From assembly GCF_044542075.1 (NCBI RefSeq), contig NZ_JBITTU010000005.1, positions 1 through 64,000 of the forward strand: a stretch of DNA of 64,000 nt, written 5' to 3'. Shown piece by piece: positions 54,333 through 63,658 of the stretch; position 1 is the first letter of the stretch, and every line of letters begins with the position of its first letter. The notes below the pieces were generated by a model. It was not told the DNA's origin, ran no database searches, and saw nothing but the letters and a program-made list of their open reading frames with translations. The stretch is from Leeuwenhoekiella sp044542075 (GTDB lineage: Bacteria > Bacteroidota > Bacteroidia > Flavobacteriales > Flavobacteriaceae). The translations under genes and the position numbers were made by a program.

Positions 54333-55706
54333 ATGAAGAAGTTTATTGCATTTATTGCGATTGTAAGCTTATTAGTTAGTTGTGGTCGTAATGATCGTGG
54401 TGAACTTGTGGGAGTCAAAGGGAAAAAGTGGAATCCCGAAAAACCATATGGGATGACACTAGTCTCTGGTGGTGCTTTTATAATGGGTAAAAGTGATGAT
54501 GATATCGCTGCCATTAAGAATGCTCCTACTAAAACAGTTACAGTTCGTTCATTCTACATGGATGAAACTGAAATCACTAACACAGAGTATCGCCAATTTG
54601 TAAAATGGGTACGTGACTCAGTTACAAGGGCGCGTCTTGCTATTTTAGCAGATGAGCTTGGGGAAACTCCCGGAAACGATGGTATAGGTGAGTATGCATT
54701 TGTTGATTACGATCCAGATGATATGACACCATACGAGCAGTATATGTATGATAATTATTACAGTTTAAGTGATGATTATAGTGATCGTAAACTTAACTGG
54801 GACATAGATTTGATTACAGATCCTATGGACTATCCTGATGAGTATTATGTTGAGGTGATGGATACAATGTATATTCCATTAGAAGAATCATATAATGGTC
54901 AGCGTACAATAGACGTAAATAAACTAGTTTATAAATACAGGTATCTTGATATGGAAGCTGCCGCCCGTCAAAAAGGCGGAAAGCGTAAAGATTTCATTAG
55001 AACTGAAGAAACTAAAATTTATCCAGATACTACAGTTTGGATTAAAGATTTCGCATATTCTTATAATGAGCCTATGCACAATGATTACTTCTGGCACAGC
55101 GCTTATGACGATTATCCTGTTGTAGGAGTTACTTGGCAACAAGCTAAAGCTTTTTGTCAATGGCGTACAGATAATAAAAACTCATATAAGAAACAGAGAG
55201 GTCAGGAGTTGGTTAATAGATTTCGTTTGCCAAGTGAGGCAGAATGGGAATATGCTGCTCGTGGAGGTTTAGAAAGTGCTACATACCCGTGGGGTGGTCC
55301 TTATACAAAAAATGACAGAGGTTGTTTTATGGCTAACTTTAAGCCATTAAGAGGGGACTACGCTGCAGATCAGGCATTGTATACTGTTGAGGCAGACTCC
55401 TATGAGCCTAATGATTATGATCTTTATAATATGGCAGGTAATGTTTCTGAATGGGTAGGGTCTTCTTACGATCCTAACGCATATGAATATATTTCTACAA
55501 TGAACCCTAACGTTAGTGACTCAAAAAACCAACGTAAAGTGGTTAGAGGAGGATCTTGGAAAGATGTTGCTTACATCATTCAAGTGAGTACTCGTGATTA
55601 TGAGTATGCAGATTCTGCGCGCAGCTACATAGGTTTTAGAACTGTTCAAGATTACTTGGGTGTTGATCAGGATGTAAATACCAGAAAAGGACCTTCAAGT
55701 CGCTAA
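54333..55706 (+). CDS. gldK: Gliding motility/type IX secretion lipoprotein GldK
   Basis: The outer-membrane lipoprotein that forms the periplasmic ring of the type IX secretion system with GldN. The 457-residue protein has a lipobox ending at Cys17 (SLLVSCG) and an FGE/sulfatase-modifying fold: TLVSGGAFIMGKSDDD near 43-58, RLPSEAEWEYAARGG, NVSEWVGSSYDP and VVRGGSWKDV near the end. The acidic insert around 110-200 is typical of GldK. It heads gldK-L-M-N; the 106-bp gap before it shows no clear promoter. Confidence 0.95.
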   Translation: MKKFIAFIAIVSLLVSCGRNDRGELVGVKGKKWNPEKPYGMTLVSGGAFIMGKSDDDIAAIKNAPTKTVTVRSFYMDETEITNTEYRQFVKWVRDSVTRARLAILADELGETPGNDGIGEYAFVDYDPDDMTPYEQYMYDNYYSLSDDYSDRKLNWDIDLITDPMDYPDEYYVEVMDTMYIPLEESYNGQRTIDVNKLVYKYRYLDMEAAARQKGGKRKDFIRTEETKIYPDTTVWIKDFAYSYNEPMHNDYFWHSAYDDYPVVGVTWQQAKAFCQWRTDNKNSYKKQRGQELVNRFRLPSEAEWEYAARGGLESATYPWGGPYTKNDRGCFMANFKPLRGDYAADQALYTVEADSYEPNDYDLYNMAGNVSEWVGSSYDPNAYEYISTMNPNVSDSKNQRKVVRGGSWKDVAYIIQVSTRDYEYADSARSYIGFRTVQDYLGVDQDVNTRKGPSSR

Positions 55707-55773
55707 ATCATTAAGATTAATTTTTCCCCGAATACACTTTAACCTAATTTAAAATTTAAAATCTCAGAAAAAG

Positions 55774-56409
55774 ATGGCAAAAAAAGGAAGTCTTTCCGTT
55801 ACAAACATGATATATGGTTTGGGAGCTGCTATAGTTATTGTAGGAGCATTATTTAAAATTCAGCACTGGCCTTATGGTTCAGAAATTCTGACACTTGGGA
55901 TGGTGGTAGAAGCTTTAGTATTTGCATATTCAGCATTTGAGAGACCTAATCAAGATTTAGATTGGTCATTAGTTTACCCAGAATTATCTGGAGATGCACC
56001 CGCAGTACGCCCAAAGAAAACAGTAGAAGTTGTTGAAGAGAAAGGTTTATTGTCTCAAAAACTTGATGCGATGCTTAAAGATGCTCGTATAGATTCTGAA
56101 CTAATGAATAGTCTAAGTACAAGCATACGTAGTTTTGAAGGTGCAGCTAAAGGTATGGCTCCTACCGCTGAAGCAATGAATTCGACTAAAAAATATAGTC
56201 AAGAAATGGCTCTTGCTGCAGCGCAAATGGAATCTTTAAATAGCTTATATAAAGTTCAGGTTGAGACAGCAGGCCGTCAGGCAGAGATTAACAATGAGGT
56301 TGCAAATAACGCAGGAAAATTAAAGGAGCAGATGGAAAGTCTAGCGACTAACCTTTCTTCGCTTAATGGTGTTTACGGTGGAATGCTTTCTGCTATGAAT
56401 AAAAGATAA
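55774..56409 (+). CDS. gldL: Gliding motor/type IX secretion protein GldL
   Basis: A 211-residue inner-membrane motor subunit. Two membrane helices at the N-terminus (MIYGLGAAIVIVGALFKIQHW; EILTLGMVVEALVFAYSAF) are followed by a long cytoplasmic, probably coiled-coil region. GldL pentamers surround GldM and convert the proton motive force. The glutamate in the second helix (VVEALVF) fits the residue linked to proton use in the family. It lies 67 bp after gldK. Confidence 0.95.
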   Translation: MAKKGSLSVTNMIYGLGAAIVIVGALFKIQHWPYGSEILTLGMVVEALVFAYSAFERPNQDLDWSLVYPELSGDAPAVRPKKTVEVVEEKGLLSQKLDAMLKDARIDSELMNSLSTSIRSFEGAAKGMAPTAEAMNSTKKYSQEMALAAAQMESLNSLYKVQVETAGRQAEINNEVANNAGKLKEQMESLATNLSSLNGVYGGMLSAMNKR

Positions 56410-56455
56410 CTGAATTACTAATATAAACTATTAATTCAGTAGAAAATATACCATT

Positions 56456-57988
56456 ATGGCAGGAGGAACACAGTCCCCAAGACAAAAAATGATAAATCTT
56501 ATGTATCTGGTGTTTATTGCAATGATTGCAATGAATGTAGATAAAGAGATTTTAAATGCGTTCAAAATATTTGACGTAAAATTTACGAGTTCAAATTCTA
56601 GATTAGCTGAAGATAATCAATTAGCTATGGCGGGTCTTGAAGCGAAGGCAGTAGAACAGCCCGCTAAATATCAACCATTATTAGGTAAGGCTCGTGATAT
56701 TAAGAAAATATCAGATGATTTCTATGCTTATCTAGCGAATATAAAAGATACGCTTACAGATGGAATAGATACCAGTAGTTATGCAAATCTTGATAAAACA
56801 GCTGTTCTAGATGAGCGTTGGTTTACGGGTGATAGATATACAAAAGAAGGTGATGCTTTTTTGGCTAAAATTGAAAGCTATAAAAGCCAAATGGCAACTG
56901 TACTCGGAGAGGAGTTTTCAGATGTAAATAAAATCGTGCAAAATACATTTGCTGTTGAACCACAGACTAACAAAGATGGTAAAGAGATTGCCTGGTTAAA
57001 GTATAATTTTGAAGGCTATCCCCTAGCTGCGTCAATTACGCGTTTTACACAAATGCAAAATGATATCCGTGCCGCTGAGTCTGAAGTATACTCTTCTTTA
57101 TTACAAGGGCAGTTAAGTAAAGATGTTTCATTAAGCAACTATGAAGCAATTGTAATTGCTGAAAAAACAGCATTCTTTTCTGGTGAAAGTTTTAAAGGTA
57201 AAGTTGTTTTAGGTCGTTTTGATAATTCATTAAATTTTGACAAGGTTATCATTAATGGTAGTGAAGTTAAAAATTTACAGTCAGGACAAGTGGTTTTAGA
57301 CTTTCCTGCAGGTAGTGTAGGAACCCGAAAAATTACAGGTGAGTTAGTTTACACTGAAGATGGTGAACCTAAATCAATACCTATTAATAGTGAGTATGCT
57401 GTAATTAACAGGCCTAACTCTGCAACAATCTCTGCAGATAAGATGAATGTTGTCTACCGTGGTGTAGCAAACCCAATGACAATAAGTTTTGCTGGTGTGC
57501 CTGATAATAGTGTTAACGCCAGTGCAGCCGGTTTGTCAAAACAATCTGGAAGTAATTATATTATGAATCCAGGTGGTGGAAACGAAGTGACAATAAACGT
57601 TTCTGGAACTATGGCAGACGGTACCAAAGTAAGTGACTCTAAAAAATTTCGTATTAAAGACATTCCAAGTCCTACAGGTACTTTGCGTGGTGAAGATGGT
57701 ATACTAAAAATGCAGCGTAATGCGTTAGAGATATCAACAGTAGGAGCTAAGCTTATGGATTTTGACTTTGATCTTAATCTAAGTGTAACCGGCTTTAAAT
57801 TTAATGTACCCGGTCAACCTACAGTTCAGGTAAATGGCAGTAGATTAGATTCTAGAGCAATTGACGTTTTGAGAAGAGCTCAACGAGGATCTACAGTTCA
57901 GATATTTGATATCACAGCTCAGATTTCTGGTAATAGTAGCTACAGACTTAAAAAAGTTGCTCCGGTTCTAATTGAACTTACAAATTAA
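56456..57988 (+). CDS. gldM: Gliding motor/type IX secretion protein GldM
   Basis: The rotor shaft of the motor. The 510-residue protein has one N-terminal helix within PRQKMINLMYLVFIAMIAMNVDKEILNAF and a long periplasmic part of four domains. The C-terminal region contacts the GldKN ring. The Gly-rich opening AGGTQSPRQKMINLMYLV is the family hallmark. It is 46 bp after gldL and 12 bp before gldN. Confidence 0.96.
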   Translation: MAGGTQSPRQKMINLMYLVFIAMIAMNVDKEILNAFKIFDVKFTSSNSRLAEDNQLAMAGLEAKAVEQPAKYQPLLGKARDIKKISDDFYAYLANIKDTLTDGIDTSSYANLDKTAVLDERWFTGDRYTKEGDAFLAKIESYKSQMATVLGEEFSDVNKIVQNTFAVEPQTNKDGKEIAWLKYNFEGYPLAASITRFTQMQNDIRAAESEVYSSLLQGQLSKDVSLSNYEAIVIAEKTAFFSGESFKGKVVLGRFDNSLNFDKVIINGSEVKNLQSGQVVLDFPAGSVGTRKITGELVYTEDGEPKSIPINSEYAVINRPNSATISADKMNVVYRGVANPMTISFAGVPDNSVNASAAGLSKQSGSNYIMNPGGGNEVTINVSGTMADGTKVSDSKKFRIKDIPSPTGTLRGEDGILKMQRNALEISTVGAKLMDFDFDLNLSVTGFKFNVPGQPTVQVNGSRLDSRAIDVLRRAQRGSTVQIFDITAQISGNSSYRLKKVAPVLIELTN

Positions 57989-58000
57989 AAATTAAAAATT

Positions 58001-58888
58001 ATGATCACCCAAAAGCAAGCTTTTAGTGTTTTTTGTTTGATGATTGGTTTTGCTTCTCTTGCGCAGACTAATATTTTGAACGCAAAAATGCCTGCTCAGA
58101 TGTTTGAAAAGACTGAAGGGCAGATTCAGTTAGATAACGATAAGCCTTTGCCATACGGTTATGTAGATAGCAGAGATGTGCTTTGGGGTAAAAATACCTG
58201 GGAGATTGTAGATCTTGATGAGCGTATAAACTTCCCGTTATACTATCCTGTTGATACTAATAATATAGGTTCAGACAGAAGGTCTCTTTATGATGTTTTA
58301 GTTAAAAATATTAAAGCAGGTAATCTAGATATTTATGCAGATTCTTACTTTAATCAAAAAATAGAATTAAATGATATTGCAGCTGCAATGTCTCGGGTAG
58401 ATACTACAGATTTAGGTATTGAGCAGATTAATGCCGGTTATGAAGTAGATGCCCAATATATAGATAGACGTGATATTAGTTCTGCAGATATTGAGCAATA
58501 TTGGATACGTGGATACTGGTATTTTGACAAGCGTCAGGGAGAATTAAAATACCGTTTAATAGGTATTGCTCCAGTAGCTCCAGACGTTAACTTTATTGAT
58601 GATGAAGATCCTATTATGGTTCCTTTATTTTGGGTGTGGTATCCTACAGCTCGTGAGATATTACACGAGGCAAAAGTTTTTAATCCTCAAAACTCTGCGC
58701 AACCATTATCATTTGATCACTTACTAAATTCTAGAAGATTTAATGGAGTTATTTATCAAGTAGATAACATACAAGGTGATCGAGAAGTTAAAGAGTATAT
58801 AGCAGACAATGCAATGATGCAGCTCTTAGAATCTCAACGTATTAAAGAACAGATACGTAATTTTGAGAGTGATATGTGGAATTACTAA
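58001..58888 (+). CDS. gldN: Gliding motility/type IX secretion protein GldN
   Basis: A 295-residue periplasmic partner of GldK in the type IX ring. It has a signal peptide (FSVFCLMIGFASLAQ) and family landmarks DSRDVLWGKNTWEIVDLDERINFPLYYP near 47-76, IEQYWIRGYWYFDKRQGELKYRLIGIAPV and VPLFWVWYPTAREILHEAKVFN. It completes gldKLMN and is followed by a terminator. Confidence 0.95.
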   Translation: MITQKQAFSVFCLMIGFASLAQTNILNAKMPAQMFEKTEGQIQLDNDKPLPYGYVDSRDVLWGKNTWEIVDLDERINFPLYYPVDTNNIGSDRRSLYDVLVKNIKAGNLDIYADSYFNQKIELNDIAAAMSRVDTTDLGIEQINAGYEVDAQYIDRRDISSADIEQYWIRGYWYFDKRQGELKYRLIGIAPVAPDVNFIDDEDPIMVPLFWVWYPTAREILHEAKVFNPQNSAQPLSFDHLLNSRRFNGVIYQVDNIQGDREVKEYIADNAMMQLLESQRIKEQIRNFESDMWNY

Positions 58889-58912
58889 TAACGTCTCTCA
58901 ATTAAAAATTAT

Positions 58913-58940
58913 AAAACGCCTTTTTCAAAGGCGTTTTTTT
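58913..58940 (+). terminator. Terminator after gldN
   Basis: AAAACGCCTTT pairs with AAAGGCGTTTT around TTC and continues into a T-run, closing the gldKLMN transcript. Confidence 0.92.
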
Positions 58941-58958
58941 ATGATCTATTTTTACATT

Positions 58959-60014
58959 ATGAAGCACGTAGATTATCTCATAGTTGGTTTTGGTCTTGCC
59001 GGTATGGCATTTTGTGATCAGTTAGAGCAACACAATAAATCATTTTTTGTTTTTGACACTAAAAATGACGCAGCTAGTAGAGTAGCGGCCGGACTTATTA
59101 ACCCGGTGACGCTAAAGCGCTATACGATGCCTTATAGAGGGGAAGAGCAATTTGACCTAGCGAAAGTCTATTTTACGCGTTTGAATGAAAAATTTGGCTT
59201 TCCGTTTATGAAGGAATTGCCGGTTTTAAAAATCTTATCCTCAATTGAAGATCAAAATAATTGGTTTGAAGCTACAGATAAGCCTGTATTAAATCGGTTT
59301 TTAAATGCATCATTAGTTAAAAATAGCTCTCTTTTTGTTGAAGCTCCTTTACAACTCGGGGAAGTAAAAGAAACCCTGCGTATAGATATTCCTGCTTTAT
59401 TAGATGCATATGCTCAATCGTTAATAGGTAGTGAGTGCTTAAATTTTGATCAGTTTAATTATGACGAACTTATTCTAGAAAATGATAATTCAATTAGTTA
59501 TAGAGATATAAGAGCAAAGCGTGTAGTTTTCGCTGAAGGCTATGGTATTAAGCAAAACCCGTTTTTCAATAGGCTTCCTTTAATGGGTAATAAGGGGGAA
59601 TATATAACCATAAAAGCTCCTAATTTACGACTTTCTAAAGCCCTTAAATCATCATTCTTTATTATTCCGTTAGGAGATGATTAGTATAAAATAGGAGCCA
59701 CATTTAATTGGAAAGAAAAAGATACACTTCCTACTACTGAAGCTCTAGAAGAACTACTGCAGAAATTAAATAAAGTGATTGCCTGTGAATATACGCTTGA
59801 AGCGCAACAAGCAGGAATACGACCCACAACCGGAGATAGAAGACCATTAGTGGGTGCTCATCCTAATCACAATCAATTGGTTCTGTTAAATGGTTTAGGA
59901 ACACGTGGGACAATGATGTCACCTTACCTCGCTAAAGTATTGTTTGAGCACCTTGAACTAGGTAATCCTCTTGATGAGGAGATCTCAATATCTAGGTTTC
60001 CTAAGAAGTTTTAG
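58959..60014 (+). pseudogene. FAD-dependent oxidoreductase gene interrupted by one in-frame stop
   Basis: The frame encodes a DAO-type flavoprotein of about 351 residues. The dinucleotide-binding start is DYLIVGFGLAGMAFCDQL (GxGxxG) with AAGLINPVTLKRY after it. At 59682-59684 a TAG follows IPLGDD, and the same frame continues with YKIGATFNWKEKD and on to TTGDRRPLVGAHP..LNGLGTRGTMMSP, the family's C-terminal FAD motif, with no other stop to 60014. A single-base change explains it. I start at the ATG at 58959; the ATG at 58941 touches the gldN terminator. It overlaps the convergent DUF983 gene by 14 bases. Alternative: sequencing error. Confidence 0.85.
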
Positions 60015-60405
60015 TGGTTCCTTTGGCTTTTTCTTCATCATAATTAAAGAAAAAATTAATCCAGATGTTACGACTTAAGCGCATGATTAAAGGAGCAAAC
60101 ACGAGTAATGTTATAATTATTGAAATAAAACCTGCTACCAGACCCGCGCCAATAAAAAAGTGAGTAATCACAAATGCAGCTACAGCAAATGCTATACCTA
60201 CACCATAACTTACGTACATAGCACCATAGAAAAAAGAAGGTTCTATCTTAAATTTTGTATTACAGTGCAAACAGCGTTCGTGCATTTTGAGCGTGTCTGT
60301 AAGTATATATGGGTTAGGATTCTCATACATATTTTTTTGTTGACAAACCGGGCAAGTGCCAGTAAATATGCTATATAACGGGTTTCCTTGGAGAAGTTTT
60401 TTCAT
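60001..60405 (-). CDS. DUF983 membrane protein with zinc-ribbon-like cysteines
   Basis: A 134-residue protein. Two Cys pairs, CPVC at 18-21 and CLHC at 45-48, could bind a metal as a treble-clef or ribbon. Two membrane helices follow (YVSYGVGIAFAVAAFVITHFF and GLVAGFISIIITLLVFAPLIM). It fits the DUF983 family, whose role is unknown. It converges with and overlaps the broken oxidoreductase gene. Confidence 0.85.
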   Translation of the reverse strand: MKKLLQGNPLYSIFTGTCPVCQQKNMYENPNPYILTDTLKMHERCLHCNTKFKIEPSFFYGAMYVSYGVGIAFAVAAFVITHFFIGAGLVAGFISIIITLLVFAPLIMRLSRNIWINFFFNYDEEKAKGTTKTS

Positions 60406-60468
60406 AGTGTAATTTTACTGGTTTCCTAGATAATTTAAGGTATCTAAAGTTACAAAAATCGATAATCT

Positions 60469-60494
60469 TTAAATGCCGAAAATCCGGCATTTAA
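60469..60494. repeat. 10-bp inverted repeat before the ABC-F gene
   Basis: TTAAATGCCG (60469-60478) and CGGCATTTAA (60485-60494) are perfect arms around AAAATC. No T-run follows, so it looks more like an operator or leader element than a terminator. It lies just upstream of the ABC-F -7 box. Confidence 0.7.
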
Positions 60495-60497
60495 TAA

Positions 60498-60505
60498 TAA
60501 CTTTG
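60498..60505 (+). promoter_or_regulatory. Possible -7 box of the ABC-F gene
   Basis: TAACTTTG matches TAnnTTTG and ends 18 bases before the ATG. The -33 position falls within the inverted repeat and lacks TTTG. Confidence 0.4.
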
Positions 60506-60523
60506 CGCCTTAAAATTTAGAGC

Positions 60524-62431
60524 ATGTTAAATATTCACAACCTCTCTGTTTCCTTTCAGGGAGAATATCTATTTGAGGAAGTTACGTTTAGACTGGGTGA
60601 AGGAGATCGGGTAGGATTAGTGGGTAAAAATGGAGCCGGTAAATCTACAATGCTGCGTATAATTTCACGAGAGCAAGAATACGACACTGGCCAGATTGCT
60701 ACAGATAAAGATATTCAGATAGGTTTCTTAAAGCAGGATATAGATTTTGTTGAAGGACGTACCGTTCTTGAAGAATCTTACGAGGCATTTGAGCTCATTA
60801 AAAAGCTTGAGGCGCGCCTGGAAGAAATTAATATTGAATTAGCAGAGCGTACAGATTACGAGAGTAATTATTACCACGATTTAATGGTTGAACTTAATGA
60901 AGTTCAGCATCAATATGAAATTCACGGCGGTTATAGCTATCAGGGAGAGACAGAGCGTATCTTAATGGGGCTTGGTTTTAGTAGAGAAGATTTTAATAAA
61001 ATCACAGATACGTTTTCTGGAGGATGGCGTATGCGAATTGAGCTAGCCAAATTATTACTTCAAAATAATGATGTCTTATTACTTGATGAGCCTACAAACC
61101 ACTTAGATATTGAATCTATTATTTGGCTTGAAAGTTTTCTACGTAACTATCAGGGGGCTGTTGTAATCGTATCTCACGATAAAATGTTTCTAGATAATGT
61201 GACAAATCGTACGATTGAAATTTCGTTAGGTAAAATCTACGATTACCCTAAACCGTATTCGCAGTATTTAGTTTTACGTCAGGAGATGCGTGAACAGCAA
61301 ATGGCTGCTCAGAAAAATCAACAAAAGGAAATAGAACATACAGAGAAACTAATATCTAAATTCAAGGCAAAAGCTTCTAAAGCAACGATGGCGCAGTCAT
61401 TAGTTAAGAAGCTTAACCGTATGGATGTTATTGAAGTAGATGAGGATGATAATAGTGTGATGACACTAAATTTCCCGGTATCTGTAGTTCCTGGTAAAGT
61501 GGTTGTTGAAGCAGAGGGTATAAAGAAAAGTTACGGAGATAAACATGTTTTACAGGGAATAGATCTTTTAATAGAACGCGACAGTAAAACGGCATTTGTA
61601 GGTCAAAACGGTCAGGGAAAATCAACTCTTGCAAAGATTATTGTTGATGAGATCAAATATGAAGGAAGATTAAAACTGGGGCATAATGTACAAATAGGAT
61701 ATTTTGCACAAAACCAAGCAGATCATCTTGACGGAAGCAAAACTGTACTCGACACGATGATTGATGCCGCAAATGAAAAAAACAGAAGCAAAGTACGTGA
61801 TATTCTGGGTTCATTTCTTTTTAGGGGTGAGGAGGCAGAAAAATATGTGCGTGTACTTTCTGGAGGAGAGCGTAACCGTTTAGCACTGGCTAAATTAATG
61901 TTACAGCCCTTTAATGTCTTAGTGATGGATGAGCCTACAAACCACCTTGATATAAAATCTAAAAACGTTTTAAAAGAAGCGCTCAAAAGTTTTCAAGGAA
62001 CATTATTATTGGTTTCTCACGATAGAGATTTTTTACAAGGTCTAACATCTACAGTGTATGAATTTAAAGACCATAAGATAAAAGAATATTTAGGAGATAT
62101 TGATTATTACTTAGAGAAACGTGCTGTAGAAAACTTAAGAGATTTAGAGAAAAAAGATCCTAAGGTCAAAGTAAAAGAAGTAGCTCCTAAAGTAGAATAT
62201 AAAGATCAAAAAAAATTAAAGTCACTCAACAACCAGCTTAGCAATATTGAGTCTGAAGTGAATAAGTTGGAGCGCGAGGTTAAAAAGATGGATCAAGAGC
62301 TTGCTGCAGATTATGCAAAAACCAGCTCTAAGCCAGACTTTTTTGATAAATACGAAGCTAAGAAGAAAAAGATTGAAGAGCTTACTTCAAAATGGGGTGA
62401 AGTGACCGAAGAATTAGAGCTTTATAATTAG
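60524..62431 (+). CDS. ABC-F family ATPase
   Basis: A 635-residue cytoplasmic protein with two ABC domains and no membrane part, so it acts on ribosomes, not in transport. First domain: Walker A GKNGAGKST near 35-43, signature FSGGWRMR and Walker B VLLLDEPTNHLD. Second domain: GQNGQGKST near 364-372, LSGGERNR and VLVMDEPTNHLD. The inter-domain linker and the C-terminal coiled coil (about 560-635, LNNQLSNIESEVNKLEREVKKMD) are present. This layout is close to Uup/YheS-type members; a resistance role is not indicated. Confidence 0.93.
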   Translation: MLNIHNLSVSFQGEYLFEEVTFRLGEGDRVGLVGKNGAGKSTMLRIISREQEYDTGQIATDKDIQIGFLKQDIDFVEGRTVLEESYEAFELIKKLEARLEEINIELAERTDYESNYYHDLMVELNEVQHQYEIHGGYSYQGETERILMGLGFSREDFNKITDTFSGGWRMRIELAKLLLQNNDVLLLDEPTNHLDIESIIWLESFLRNYQGAVVIVSHDKMFLDNVTNRTIEISLGKIYDYPKPYSQYLVLRQEMREQQMAAQKNQQKEIEHTEKLISKFKAKASKATMAQSLVKKLNRMDVIEVDEDDNSVMTLNFPVSVVPGKVVVEAEGIKKSYGDKHVLQGIDLLIERDSKTAFVGQNGQGKSTLAKIIVDEIKYEGRLKLGHNVQIGYFAQNQADHLDGSKTVLDTMIDAANEKNRSKVRDILGSFLFRGEEAEKYVRVLSGGERNRLALAKLMLQPFNVLVMDEPTNHLDIKSKNVLKEALKSFQGTLLLVSHDRDFLQGLTSTVYEFKDHKIKEYLGDIDYYLEKRAVENLRDLEKKDPKVKVKEVAPKVEYKDQKKLKSLNNQLSNIESEVNKLEREVKKMDQELAADYAKTSSKPDFFDKYEAKKKKIEELTSKWGEVTEELELYN

Positions 62432-62477
62432 CACTTTATTTATATTAAATTTAACAAACTAGAAGAGTAAGTACAGG

Positions 62478-62485
62478 TATTTTTG
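62478..62485 (+). promoter_or_regulatory. Possible -7 box of the RND efflux operon
   Basis: TATTTTTG matches TAnnTTTG and ends 31 bases before the adaptor ATG. No TTTG is seen at the -33 distance. Confidence 0.4.
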
Positions 62486-62516
62486 CAGCTTATGGTTGTT
62501 TCTTAAAAAATACTTA

Positions 62517-63653
62517 ATGCTTAAAGCTGTACGTCTGATTATAGGTTTAGTAATACTTGGTATCGCAATTGCGATTGGGTATTCAATTGCTAACAGGGAT
62601 AAAGACATTCCTGTTAAAGTTGACAAAGTTGTTAAAACGGTTTTTGTTGAAGAAGTTAAAAATGATACCGTTCCTATAGTTATACCGGCTAACGGAAATT
62701 TAGTTGCAAAAAATCGACTTGAGCTTTATGCTGAAGTTCAGGGGATTTTTAGATCAAGTGCTCACGATTTTAAGGTGGGCCAGTCGTATACTAGAGGTGA
62801 GACCCTTTTAAATCTTGATTCCTCAGAATACTATGCTTCGGTACAAGCTGCTAAAAGCGAATTGTACAATTTGGTAACTTCAATAATGCCAGATTTACGA
62901 TTAGATTATCCAGAGATCTTTCAGAAATGGCAAACTTATCTTAATGGTTTTGATATTAATAAGTCAACACCCCAGTTACCCGAGACAGATTCACAAAAAG
63001 AGCGCTATTTTATTACAGGTAGAGGTCTTTACTCTTCATACTATAATGTAAAGAATCTTGAGCAGCGTTTAGGTAAATATCGTATAACAGCGCCGTTTTC
63101 AGGGATTTTGACAGAAGCACCAGTAAATAAAGGTACACTGGTACGTTCTGGTCAAAAACTGGGTGAATTTATAGATACTTCAGTTTATGAACTTGAAGTT
63201 TCAATAGGTAAAAAGTTTAGTGATCTCTTGAGTATAGGAGAGAATGTGAGCCTAACTACGGTTGATGGTACTAAAGAATACACCGGTAACGTAGTACGTG
63301 TAAATGGTAGAGTAGATCAAACGACGCAAACGATAAAGGTTTTTATAGAGATTGCAGGTGCAGATTCTCTTAAAGAGGGTATGTTTCTTCAGGCAAATTT
63401 AGAAGCCAGAGACGAACCTAATGCAATAAGTATTCCGCGTCAACTCTTAGTAGATAACTCACAGATTTATATAATACGCGACGGTCTGCTAGATTTAATT
63501 GATGTAAATCCTGTATATTTTTCAGATAAAGAAGTTATTATTAAAGGAGTTCCAGATGGGACTCAATATCTGTCTAAGAGCGTGCCCGGTGCATATGCCG
63601 GTATGCGCGTGAAAATTTACGAGGATAATCAAACTACTGGAAACACGGAATAA
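62517..63653 (+). CDS. RND efflux periplasmic adaptor (membrane fusion protein)
   Basis: A 378-residue HlyD/AcrA-like adaptor. One N-terminal helix (LIIGLVILGIAIAIGYSIA) is followed by a lipoyl half (ANGNLVAKNRLELYAEVQGIF.. SYTRGETLLNLDSSEY), a hairpin, the second lipoyl half (YRITAPFSGILTEAPVNKGTLVRSGQKLGEFID) and beta-barrel and membrane-proximal domains (GMFLQANLEARDEPNAISIPRQLLV). I start at ATG 62517, as the TTG further up adds only a few residues. The RND pump gene follows after 5 bp. Confidence 0.92.
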   Translation: MLKAVRLIIGLVILGIAIAIGYSIANRDKDIPVKVDKVVKTVFVEEVKNDTVPIVIPANGNLVAKNRLELYAEVQGIFRSSAHDFKVGQSYTRGETLLNLDSSEYYASVQAAKSELYNLVTSIMPDLRLDYPEIFQKWQTYLNGFDINKSTPQLPETDSQKERYFITGRGLYSSYYNVKNLEQRLGKYRITAPFSGILTEAPVNKGTLVRSGQKLGEFIDTSVYELEVSIGKKFSDLLSIGENVSLTTVDGTKEYTGNVVRVNGRVDQTTQTIKVFIEIAGADSLKEGMFLQANLEARDEPNAISIPRQLLVDNSQIYIIRDGLLDLIDVNPVYFSDKEVIIKGVPDGTQYLSKSVPGAYAGMRVKIYEDNQTTGNTE

Positions 63654-63658
63654 TTTTC

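Noticed and set aside
60524..62431. ABC-F as a drug-resistance determinant
   Set aside because: Linker and C-terminal coiled coil resemble housekeeping Uup/YheS-type members and nothing nearby suggests resistance.
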